From Anisakis pegreffii (lineage: Eukaryota > Nematoda > Chromadorea > Rhabditida > Anisakidae): DNA of 64,000 bases. Positions 22,598-33,592 of the stretch are shown here, piece by piece. A model generated the notes under the pieces. That model was not told where the DNA came from and searched no databases. It was given only the letters and a program-made list of their open reading frames with translations. The stretch lies in NCBI GenBank assembly GCA_035041965.1, contig JAPYMA010000251.1, positions 1 to 64,000 on the forward strand. Direction: 5' to 3'. How positions within the stretch are numbered: the first letter of the stretch is position 1; each line of letters opens with the position of its first letter. The translations under genes and the position numbers were made by a program.

Positions 22598-24352
22598 GTC
22601 AAAAATGTGCTGACAAATTATCAATCGCTGATTATATCAATGAATGAAGCATTGAAAAAAGAATCGTACAACGAACAGTATCAAGGAACAACTTCATTCT
22701 TATAGCGTTATGACACATCCTCATTTTAGGAATAAACGATATGAAATTTGATCAGTGCAGTTGAATCGAATTTCTAGCTGAATCTGTTGTAAGTGATCTA
22801 TGATTTCATGAATTTTTCTGGAAAAGGTCTCAGTATCCCGACTCGAAGCGTTGCATTCTTCATCTGCTTACTAGATTGCTTAAGGTGCATGTCTAGAGAG
22901 TACTTGTAAGAAACGGCAAATCTCAGTAACGAATGGAATGGCTGAAGATGTTTTTAATTTTCAAAATTTAGCCATCAAAAAAATAAATAAATAAAATTTG
23001 TGAATCTCCGAAGACGGTTATAATATTCGGGTGTTGTTGATCACATCACAAGATGTAATCAACAGCAGTTGGCGCACTCTCCAACGACTTTCTTAGGCCA
23101 TGCTACTAGGTCGTCATTATAATGAATAAGATGATAGGTCACGCAGAGATGTAGCGGGAGGATCTTGTCATGTGATCATCTGTGGCCATGATCTCATGAA
23201 CGATTCTTCTCTTGATTAGATTCACTGCCAACAAAGACCCTTCAAATCCTTAACTGTCCTTCATGAAACCCACCCACTTCTTAAACAGATAATCGTGAAA
23301 TAGTGTGCTCGGCGGAGGTCTTATTCGAGAAAATGTGTTGCAGAAACAACTCTTTAAATCTGCCGATCCAAAACACATCGAGCATAATATAAATTATGAA
23401 CCTCTATGGATCAGTTATTTTCATACCGAGTTTGCACAGGTGTACCACCAAGGGTCAAGTTTAGGTTTGCACTTGAAAACAAATCAGCGGGCACATGCAA
23501 CAGCAAGTTTAAGTGTAAAGTTAGATCTTTATGAGAGGAAATCACGCATACTTCCAGAGTGCATAAGCCGAAAGGCCATTTTTGATTCATTTCGGCATCT
23601 CTTCTCTTTGAGGGTTGTCCAGTGTCGAGAGCTCACACGGCCATGTTTCAGCGTTATCTGACTGAATCGAACTCATAATTGGGCTTGATCCGTACTGTGA
23701 GACGACGATAATTCAACTCTATGATCATGCGTGGACTCAATCTCAGCCTTTTACGCCTTCAAAATGAACGCCTATGTCTTTGTTCAACCGCACGAGTTCC
23801 CATTGGCTATCTGGGCTCGCTGTCGAACAATAACAACTCCAGCAGTTTGTTAAAGGATAAGTCTAGGTTTGCGCTAAAAAACAAACCAGCAGGCACATAC
23901 AAGACGAATTTTAAGCTTAACGTTAGATCATTATGAGAGGAAATGAGGCTTATATTCAGTGCGCACAAGTCAAAAGATTCAAGAGATTAGAATTCGGAAA
24001 CATCGATAGAATGTATCGTCTATGTGATCAACATCCGCAACGCTCTATGCGATCGGCAAAATGTTCGTCAGTGTTGCGGTTGTTTAATGGATTGCTATTC
24101 GACTGTATTTAAATGTGCTGTATTAATATTCGTTATTGCTTGGTCGCGTAATGTTTGATACGCCGATTGCTATGGATCTACTCGGTTACATAAGTTGTTT
24201 ATTATTAATAACGAAAGATTACTGATTTACTACTATTGGTTATTCGAAACAGCTATTCTGAACGATCGTTGGACGAATGTTCAATCGATCAATCGGAATG
24301 TATTTCCGGGCTACTTGCGAGTCCCTCTCCTTAGAAGTCATTGGGCAATATG
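22598..24352. other. Spacer between cecropin duplicates
   Basis: 1.75 kb without a convincing gene. It contains a diverged direct repeat of about 90 bp at 23455-23545 and 23852-23945 (shared words AGGTTTGC, GGGCACAT/AGGCACAT, GTTAGATC, TATGAGAGGAAAT). The first copy of this repeat lies in a 118-codon open frame (23305-23661) that lacks an ATG start. Confidence 0.6.
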
Positions 24353-24806
24353 GAAAAGTAGCACAGAACCTCTGTGTTTGCCAAATCAATAATCCAAGTT
24401 AGAGTTTCCTGAAGGCAGATGATTCCCAGCGCTATTATCCTTAGCTGCGAGGAAAGCAGAATGCAAGGGAAGGAAGAATTTGATATTAGTGATATAGTGA
24501 TATCAGGTATATTGCTAACAACAAAGAGGCATAAACTTGTGATGAGTTGGATTTGCTGATTAAATAAATAAATCAACAACGCATAAGGTAATCTCCGCAC
24601 CAATCGCGTTGCAGTGTTTCATTTTGATAAGCAATCATCATATCCATCAAAATGGGTTTACTTGGAATAAATTGCAAAACACGAATTGTTATACATTTAT
24701 TTATGTTCATACGAAATTTCGATGTACAAGTAACTGATTTTGCATTCAAAAGTGATATTTTTTTCATATTTATACATGATATACAAATGAACATGCTGAT
24801 GTTTTG

Positions 24807-25244
24807 TTAGGCCACAACTTCGACTTCTTGGGGTTCTACAGCATCTGGAACCCCTAATCCAAGTTCCGATCTAGTCCGGTCAATTTCAGTTTGAGAAATG
24901 TTATCATCAATAATGTCATCAATGTCATCAATATGACGACGATATCGTGGACCACCTTGTATGGCTATGGCAATACCTGAAAACTGAACTTCATGAAGAC
25001 ATTTGGATGGAGCGTTCGATAGAAGATTTTTTAGAGACTGGAATATATAGCAGTACATTCATTAGGCTGATTAACTCGGAAAATATCATCTAAAGATATT
25101 AACACAAAGTTCACCTTCAGCGATTCGTTTTTTTGCAGAATTTTCCAATTTCTTCCACGTTTTACTCAACCAACTGCACTCCGATGGCTGTGCGATTAGG
25201 CAGAAAATGCACACAAATAGAATTATTCGTTGGATTGAGAACAT
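24807..25244 (-). CDS. Prepro-cecropin, cecropin P1-type antimicrobial peptide (copy 2)
   Basis: Two exons on the minus strand: 25244-25115 (signal peptide and the basic helix) and 24976-24807 (hinge, second helix, pro-region, stop). They are joined across a 138-bp intron with GTGAAC donor and TTTTCAG acceptor. The exons match copy 1 base for base, so both genes make the same 99-aa precursor. Release of the mature peptide needs signal peptidase plus removal of the acidic C-terminal half after GGPR, next to the basic YRRH motif. Confidence 0.92.
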
Positions 25245-25322
25245 CTCTGTTCAAGTTGGGGTGAGGGCAGTACGGAACTGAAGCAGATGCAAGTGATGCT
25301 GTTCAATCGCAACGATTCGCCC

Positions 25323-25330
25323 ATTTTATA
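25323..25330 (-). promoter_or_regulatory. TATA box of cecropin copy 2
   Basis: Same TATAAAAT element and spacing as copy 1. The promoter-proximal 190 bp are shared by the two copies, but the sequence further upstream differs, so distal control may differ. Confidence 0.6.
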
Positions 25331-25617
25331 CACTCCATTGCTGAACTGAAATCTGATCTGTATGATTCAGAGACAAAAATTATTAGTCATCAGCATTTTT
25401 TGTGGTCATTTTTTTGAATGAGTATCATGAATTTGTTTTGTTGCTGCAGGAATAGCTGTTAACTGATAGCGACAACCAACGATCGCTGATTGCGTGAATG
25501 AATGAAATGTGGATGACTGAATGATTCAACGAATAGTAACGATGGACGACCTGATTCCAAAAGCATTATAACACGTTCACATTGAGCAATAAACTGTGTG
25601 AAATGGCTAGTCTTCGG

Positions 25618-26070
25618 TTCAGTGTTCGTCCTTGCACTGGGTCCCCGTGAGGGATCCCGACGGGGAACGCGGGGAGGACTCCCCCCGGCTTCTTTGTGGG
25701 TACCACCTCCCCCACTCGTGTCCAGTTTTCTCCCCACGGGGACCCCTCTCCTCCGGGCGATCCGCTTCCCGACCTTTCCTCGGGGTGCCCCCCCCGCCCA
25801 CTTTCGCTCCCTAACAGGTTGGACTGACTCCCCATCCACTCCGTCAGAGGGACGGGGAGCGCGAATCTCTGCGAATATGGCGAACAATCAACTGAGAATA
25901 GCGAAATACCACTGCAATGCTACCCGTCCTCCCCATCGGTGAATACGGGTAGTGGTCATTACCCGACGGGCTCCCACTCCCCTGCGCAATTTGCTTCCCG
26001 ATTTTTTTGCTGGGATACCCCGCTCTATTTTCTGTCCGCGGGGATCGCCCCACCCCCCATCAGCGACAGT
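25618..26070. other. GC-rich island of unknown origin
   Basis: About 450 bp of clearly GC-rich sequence inside AT-rich surroundings. It has runs of C on the plus strand (GGACTCCCCCCGG, GTGCCCCCCCCGCCC), and GGGACGGGGAGCG-type words resembling the ends of the element at 60859-61784. The open frames across it on both strands reflect the lack of AT-rich stop codons and look non-coding. It ends where similarity to the transposon body at 38091 begins. Confidence 0.55.
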
Positions 26071-26072
26071 TC

Positions 26073-27057
26073 TATGAACTTTTACATAGCATTTCATTGA
26101 ATATTCAACTGATTATTCTGCTCTTCATTGGTTTATATCACCCTCATCTGGATGCATTTCTATGTAATAGACTAACAGAGATAATCACATTTTCTAATAA
26201 AAACCAAGAGCAACAAAGTTCAATGAAATTTTGAGTCGTTTCCTCCCACAAGATTTGTTCGGCTTCAATATTAGATCTGTTAATTCAACTACATGTTCTA
26301 AAGACTGCAAGTCTTTTCACTTCGCTGTTTGAAAACATTTTCATCCGATCGAATTGTACATAAATTCTCGCTGATTTCACTCATAGTGAGTATTCATTGT
26401 CGATGTGAGCACAGTTATTCCATTCAAGGGATCTTAAGCTTGAATATCGAGTACATTTGCATGATTTGTGATTGAAACTATCAAATGTGTAAGTGCTGGG
26501 TAGTTTGATGAAAATCCATTGCGGATGTTCTTTTTTCACTTTTTAGATAAAGTCCAAACTTTTAGTTTTTTCAAAATTCAAATGATATAATTCATGTGAT
26601 GCATTTCTTTCGTAAGAAATCGAAATTTCTGAAATGACAGAATTCAGCTGACGTTAATACTGAGAGAAAATGCACTTGAAGCATTGCAAATAAGTGTTTG
26701 AGAATCAAGAATTTCATATTCACATGCAAGTATACTATTATTAGCTTAGACCCGAGATCACAAGATGCCGTAGCATAGAATGTGCAGTATGCCCTTGCGG
26801 CATGATCAATGACATCATTATATGAAATATTAATTTGAATTTGAATACTTAGTTCCTTGAATTTGTTCAATGATTTGTTGGATTAGCTCCCTTCTGATTA
26901 ATAATGAACATATTGGCTCGAAAAAAAAGTGTTTAAATATGTCCCGCATAATATATTAAAAACTGTTCGATTCCGGGATAATCCTGGGATCAAAAATCGA
27001 TCCTGGGATTAAATCCCGATCCTAGGATTGAAAAAAAGCCGGGATTTTGCAAACCCT
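26073..27057. mobile_element. Truncated hAT-like non-autonomous element
   Basis: Clearly similar over its whole length to 38089-38978, with scattered substitutions. The right terminal repeat TGCAAACCCT is present at 27048-27057, but the left arm with its TAGGGTTTGCA end is missing and the GC-rich island takes its place. Contains GGGATTT/ATCCCGG words in the right arm. Confidence 0.75.
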
Positions 27058-28900
27058 GGATTCAACACTATTCTTAAGTAAAACGCGAGTGTCGTTGAAA
27101 TGACCAATGGCTCCCCTCACTTTTTTTCGAACCAATTACCATTTGGTGAAGGAGTGTCCGTCCGCTTCGAACTAAGTTGCTATCGACAGCCAAACTGAGA
27201 ATGAGGTCATAATACAATGCAGTCGTTTATAGGAATGTGCCCTGAAAGTATTTAGCAAAATTTGGTAAATGTTCTGAAGGATGGATGCAATTGCGAAAGA
27301 TTGGCAGAGTTGGATGAATTACGCGGTAAGATCGTGAATGGATAGGAGAAACTTGTCAATGGGAAGCACAGAAAGCATGAAGTCGTTTTGCATCTTATAT
27401 GCTGGAGGCGAAGGCGGATGTTCGTGTCTCATTAGCAGATATTCATGAACGATTGAATTCATCTCTTTATGTTGTGACCAACTTCACAAAGATAACGAAG
27501 AACTCAATCACAGTCTTTGGAAGAATTTATCGGATCGCCTATTCTTTTATGCACTACACTGGTTTCATCTTAAGTAATCCAGTGATGTCTCATTTAGTAC
27601 AGTTAATTGAATTTGCAAATTTCGGATATTTTCAGCGTGTTCCGGAATGACTTCCAGACGTTGACAACGGAACCTTGAATCCCACTGTACTGAGGATCAC
27701 GGTTTTCGGGTCAGTAGTGGGTGGATTTTTAACAGTGACCATATTGTTAGATGTTTGACAATGACCCGCACTTTCGGACGAAAACTGAATGCTGCTCTCG
27801 AGCATGGACTCCACCTCAGGCTTGCATGGGTTTCAAAACGATTGCATGCGTGATTATAAGAGAGAACAATTCGGCTTATGAAGAATGTTTTTGCAGGTTC
27901 CAGATGTTTTTTGTTTCGGTTCACAAATTCCGGATATTTTTTTTCAGATATTTCATTTCAGTTCAAGAATTCGTTTCAGTCCAAGCATTGCTTGATACAA
28001 ACATATTTTTGATTGAACTTGGGGAATTTTTTGTCATATTGTCAAATAAAATCAGACGTACGAGCAGATTCACGGTAGGGTTTCGAACGTTCTTCGGAAG
28101 TTTTCGGCTTATCAAACGGCATTCTTCATGCAATTTGGTCATTTTCAAATTCGGCGTAACTTATTTTCTGACTTTCTTTCTTGAAATGGTGTTGTTGTAT
28201 TCTGTTGGGAGAGAAATGCGTTCGTGGAAGAATATTTAAGACCCATGCAAACTCTTGTGATTTGTTCATGTTTCCATCTATTCATAGGAATTACCAATAT
28301 AATTGGATGGAAGTTTGCTATCTCTAAAGCTTTGAATGTGCTCCCGAAAACGAATTTTATTTATTGTATAAAGTATATTCATGGAGTTATAAACAGTTTA
28401 GTTAAGTATTATTTTGTGGTAGAAGTTGTATAATCATCGGATAAACAACCCCAATCGCTTCAACTCTAACTGCAATGAAACAACCTAACATCACAATGAA
28501 GATGTTCAGATTTATTTTGAATGTTGCACATCCGTCGCTTACATCTTCCCCTCCCTTCGAGGAGATTATTTCTTCTCAATTACTCTGATGAAGACAAACA
28601 TCTCCATTTGTCGAATTGCAGTCAAAATATCTGATTAGAATACTTCACCTTTGTTTCATTTTAATGCGAGATAACTGGATATTATCATATCCTAGGAAGT
28701 AGTTTTATTTGTTTGTGACAATGTGCATCGTGAAAAACAATGAACTATTATGAACAACTGTGTTATGCATGAATAAGCAAACGAACGTGACGATTCAGTG
28801 ACACGAGCACTGAATCGTTTTTTCTTTGCACCGAATCTGAAAACAACCTTTTGAAAGTCACATTCGCACGGAATTTATCGAATGGAGCTATATCCTTCAT
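27058..28900. other. Intergenic, possible decayed coding relics
   Basis: No gene I can support. Stretches around 27230-27480 and 27751-28239 have coding-like open frames without good starts or splice sites, and may be pseudogene remnants. Confidence 0.4.
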
Positions 28901-28909
28901 TGAAGAGCA

Positions 28910-30495
28910 TCAGGTTTGACTGTGATAATCATTTGAAGACGACGTATTCTCATCAGCAATCTTCTTACAAGACACTCTTGTTATGCTGTTTTCTTCACTC
29001 GTTGTGGTACCATCCTCAGCACTCTTCACCCTTATTCCCAACTCTTTGCTTACTTTACGCTGTGATGAGGATTTTGATTGGATTGTTGCAATTTTTTCAG
29101 AGGAACTTTTCGGTAAAATGATTGATGACGAATTTGATATTTCGTTATTGATTTCGTTTGTTTGCATTGGATCATCAGTTATTACTGTATTGAATATTTG
29201 ACTGGATGATGCGGACTCGGATGCTTCTAAATTTGAAGTGCTTCTGGTAAAATCATCTTCACTTTCGATGCTGTCCAATGTTTTATCGGTTTGTAGAGAC
29301 CGTTTTGATTCATTAATGGGATGCTGTTGGTGTTCACTTAGATGATGGAGGGTTATGCCTGAATTAGTGCAGTTCGTGGTTTGCACCCTCAAAGTTTCTG
29401 ATTGAGGCAATTGTTCTAATGGAACGACATTTTCAAATTGGCTTGAATGCTTATCACTGCTCTTTTTTGCTTCATCCTTGGTCAAGTTCTTATTAAGTGA
29501 GCTCACGAGCTGACAAGGAGCTGCTTCGCGAGCTGTTTTCAGCGATTTCGTATCGATTCCTTTCGATGGATGTTTGATGCCTGATTTTATTGCCCAACGT
29601 TGCTTATTCACTTTGTTCACGTTCATTTGATTCTGTTTATTGTCAGTTTTAGTGATAGTTCCTTTCCTGCATTCCGCCTTCGGTTTTTCAACATGTTCAA
29701 GTGGATGGCCCACTGATTCGATGCGTTCCATTTTTTGAGGTGTTTCATCGTTGACGTGCAACGAATGACTTTGATTTTGGTTTTTTGATTCCTTCTGAAT
29801 GACTTTGATTCCTTTTTGATTCTTTCTGAATGACTTTTGCTTCTGTTTTTGATTCTTCTTTTTGATTACTTCTTTGTGATTCCTTGTGAATTTGTGCTTC
29901 TTAGTTGAAATATTTTGCTTTTGCTTTTTCCTCCTTGTGCTACTTAGATTTTTTTGCGCTTTTTCTTGTTTCGAAATTTTTGAGCGTAATTTATCGATTG
30001 CGATCATCATTTTGGATTTGCGATTTGACTTAGGTGCGAGTATTTTGTTTGATAACATACAATTTTTGATTGCCGTTTGCGTCGAATTAGAATGCTGAGC
30101 AGTAACCAATGGATTTGCAGTTAATGCGGAATTAACGACTGAGATTTGCCCTGACATAGATGATTCATTATTGAATTTGTTATCATTTGCCTGCTGCAAC
30201 TCTTCTTCCACCTTCTGCAATCGTTTTTGCCATTCCATTTCAGAACTGGTTTCGATTGACCTGAACGAGTGCATGTGTTCAATTATCGGCTTTCATAACA
30301 AAGTGCCAGTCATCGTGTGATTTCATTATGATAAAGTTTTCTATGAAAACAGTTCTGTGCAGGCAAGAGAGCGAAGGAATTTGAAGCATCAATGAGCAAT
30401 TACCCGTTATCCGAATTCATTTCCTCAGCATCTTCAGCGTCTAATGGTATTGGATCTACATTGATTCTTATGCTTGGCTCAACATGGTTTTTCAT
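28910..30495 (-). CDS. Lysine/serine-rich protein of unknown function
   Basis: Two exons on the minus strand: 30534-30404 (first in-frame ATG at 30495) and 30260-28910, joined in phase across a 143-bp intron (GTAATT donor, GTTCAG acceptor). The product is about 480 aa. An acceptor TTACAG just before 30534 could be a trans-splice site or follow an unseen upstream exon. Near the N-terminus is a short predicted helix (EWQKRLQKVEEELQQAN). The middle is very basic (KNQKQKQKSFRKNQKG), suggesting nuclear location; the C-terminal half is Ser/Thr/Glu-rich and probably disordered. I recognise no domain. Confidence 0.7.
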
Positions 30496-30534
30496 ATTCA
30501 CATCTTTCTTCTCAATATCTGCTTTTTTCCTCTT

Positions 30535-31240
30535 CTGTAAGGCATACGCATTATTGTTCCTTCATCATCAGTGTTTAAATATTTTAATTAGCTGAGGATT
30601 AATATGACGTCTGCTCACAGTCTATGGAAATAGAAAAGCCGCTCTACGAGGAAACGATAATGAATTCTTTGCACTGAGCCGACATCATTTAGCACATCGG
30701 CTGATGCATATTGATAGGAGAAATCGAATCAGAACAAAGCACTTACTTTCGAACAATTAAATAAGAATACATTGATGATGGTGAAGATCAAAGAAATATA
30801 AGAAACGACCTCCCACCACATCACGATATAACAAAACTGAAAAAGTTTTGAGATACAACTACATCATAACTGAAAATGAGAGTATGCAAAGGGAATTCGA
30901 AGAAAACATCAATCCACGTAATAACGTATGAATATGTTAATGATTGCACCTTCGAGTCATTAATCGCCCTGAAATGCGAAGTTGCTCTTATTTTCCACAT
31001 AAACACTTTTGTTAAGTGCTTGCTTCCTATTCAGCTTGAATTATTGCTACTTAAAAAATACGTGAGATTTGAAGGTGATTTGTTTAGATCATCACGTTCT
31101 GATTTCATCAGGTTGATACGAATGCCATCATAAAATAGTTTCGTTCAACCTTATCATTGAAAGCGTTTGGGTTACAGATAGAATGAAGCAACCCTGGGAT
31201 GCCTCCGAAACTTTGGTCGCACCGATCTACCACATTTCAG
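30535..31240. other. Intergenic region between divergent genes
   Basis: Separates the minus-strand Lys-rich gene from the plus-strand REEP gene, so it probably carries promoters for both. No further exon seen. Confidence 0.5.
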
Positions 31241-31265
31241 TGAGCCATTCGAATACAGTATCGGC

Positions 31266-33122
31266 ATGCCGGATAAATATGCGCCCGATCAGCAGTCACC
31301 GGTCGAAGTGTCCGATCTAACGGAACCGAAGTCGTTTTATTCGGAGACAGAATTGGCCGAGGCGATAGATCCGTTCCGTGAATGGCACCCTTATTTCATG
31401 AAGAACCTTTACAATCCAAAATGGCATTGGATTGACGATATCTTTAATTGGATCCAAATACATTTTTACGTTAGACGAGAACAGGTGAAAAGAGTTTGAA
31501 ATTGTTCACATTAACTCTCCTATTGATGATGTTTCGTAGCATCGATATTCTCGATGCATGCGAATTGAAGATTGTGAGTTCCATGAGTTGTCCCATATAT
31601 TGAATGGTCAAAGATTATGATGAGGAGAGCGACAAAATTGAGTAATTTTGAGTTGAATTTCATCAAGTAGAAGTCTGTTGCTCACATACGTGCAAGTATT
31701 TAAACTGCTGTTTCGCACATTTCTCTTTGTGAGTAAAAGCGTTCATTATAGACGTTTCTGCTTTTTCAGATTTTTTACAGTGCAATATTCTCAACAATTG
31801 TGTTGATAATTCTTCAAAACTTCGATCCATTCATTTGCTCACTTGTCAGTTATTTCTATCCAGCATATGCAACAACCAAGGTTTTTTGTTTCCGTCGAAT
31901 GATTGTTGTGCATTCTGCGAAACGTTTCGTCGTAGACATCATATGTGCTGTGTTTTTGGGAACTGATTCCGTGACAAAAATTGCCATTTTCATTTCGAAG
32001 CAGAAATTGCTTTCAGGCCTTAGGCAAGAAACGTCGAGTCGGGATTCCAGGCGAACGAGAGCATTGGCTTGCCTATTGGACAGTGTTTTCATTCTTCACT
32101 CTTCAAGATTACTATTCCGGATGGCTAACAGCCAATTTTCCACCATTCTACTTGCTTAAGGTTGATTTTTTGAAAACAGCTCTAAATTGGAAAAGGAATC
32201 AAATCTCTGATGGTTAAACTGGTACAAATTAAGTACCTTTGAAGGCCCGAGACAGTACGCCATGATAAAACATTAGCGACAGAAGCATTATCACCACGGA
32301 AATGTTATTGGTAATAAGAAAATTAAATGAAAATTAAACGAAAAAAAATTAAATGAAAATTAAACGAAAAAAATTAAATGAAAACGATATTAATGGAGGT
32401 CACAAGATTGGTGAATAAGTTTCGCTGGAATCAAATCATACAACAATTTCAATGTAGAATTTGTTGTTCGATGTTTTGAGGGTGTTGTGATTTTGAAGTT
32501 ACTTTATTGCACCATTGAGAGTATAAAATGTGATGTTTTAGCAATCGTTCTCGAACCGAATGGCTTAGCATTTGACAGTTGCATTTAATAACTCAATGGG
32601 TAAATTGCAATAACTGCTTGAATACATCACATTGAAGTTTATTGCTCTTAAAATCTGCGAACTATTGGTACCCATTGGTCAAATTGGAAAGAAAGAATAT
32701 CTTCAGATGCTCTTTCTTGTTTTACTGGCGCTTCCAACATCAGGAGTCTCGGAAAAATGTTATTATCGTTTCGTGTGTCCGCTTCTTTCGAAATTAGACG
32801 ATACATTCAACAAGTATAATGTTGAGGTAAATATACGAAACCACATATCTGCCTAACAAAACTCATTCTAGAGAAAACTGAATGCTTGAAATATAAAAGT
32901 TTATTATACTGTGCCTAAAGTTGGTAACGCTATTCCGTATGTAGGGCAAATTTAACTACGAGTGATAGTATCGTTAGAGATCTGATGTACTCCTCGACTG
33001 GCCATAATTGACTCGAATTTCAGAGGATTGAACCACTTGCTGCAACTCAAACATCAGAAATCAGTACGTCAGGAGCAAAAGAAGACGATGAAGAAATAGT
33101 TAACCCTGATCTATCATCATAA
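31266..33122 (+). CDS. REEP / TB2-DP1-HVA22 family ER membrane protein
   Basis: Hairpin membrane protein that shapes ER tubules. Five phase-0 exons (31266-31484, 31770-31880, 32017-32160, 32707-32826, 33024-33122) encode 230 aa. After a hydrophilic N-terminus of about 73 aa comes a hydrophobic segment ending in the family signature YFYPAYATTKA. The conserved WLAYWTVFSFFTLQDYYSGW segment and FPPFYLLKMLFLVLLALP follow, then a helical and acidic tail (EDDEEIVNPDLSS). The ATG lies 25 nt after a TTTCAG acceptor without a visible upstream exon, which suggests trans-splicing. Which REEP subgroup it belongs to is uncertain; the N-terminus is longer than I expect for yop-1-like members. Confidence 0.88.
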
Positions 33123-33592
33123 TGATGCATAAATTTAGTTTTCACTATGTTGGCGCATCAAACAGCATTGTTTTCATCTATTTATCCGTATTTGAAAGAA
33201 AAGAAGGGCAAAATATGCATATTTCTATTCACTCCATTCTTTATTTATATTCATTGATATCGTATAAAAATTGGATTAAGTTGCTAGAACGCAAGATTGC
33301 AAAACATGAATTTTTCTGGCAGAATCACGGCGCTTTCAGCTTGCGAGTTGAACAAAGAATCGCTCTTCAAGCTATCACATCACACTGCAAGAATATCACA
33401 CACTGCAATATCAAAGGAGAATATCGAAGGAGAATATCACACGCAATATCAAAGGAGAATATCACACACTGCAAGACTGATTTGAAAATATACAAAATAA
33501 ACGTCGAACTGCAAAAAATTTGGGAAATTTCAAAATAAACAATTCGAGGAGAAACAACACCACTTTGTGGCATTATATTGTTTTTTAAAGTA

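Larger units (their letters stand above)
24353..25436. repeat. Right copy of the 1.1-kb direct duplication (cecropin unit)
   Basis: Counterpart of 21505-22597. The left edge is abrupt: unrelated sequence gives way to GGAAAAGTAGCACAGAACC. Confidence 0.93.

Noticed and set aside
25459..25942. Overlapping open frames of 60-142 codons on both strands
   Set aside because: They coincide with the GC-rich island, where stop codons are rare by composition; no splice sites, starts or family similarity.
27399..28239. Two long plus-strand frames
   Set aside because: Phe/Ile-rich composition typical of AT-rich non-coding DNA, no good splice sites; at most old pseudogene traces.
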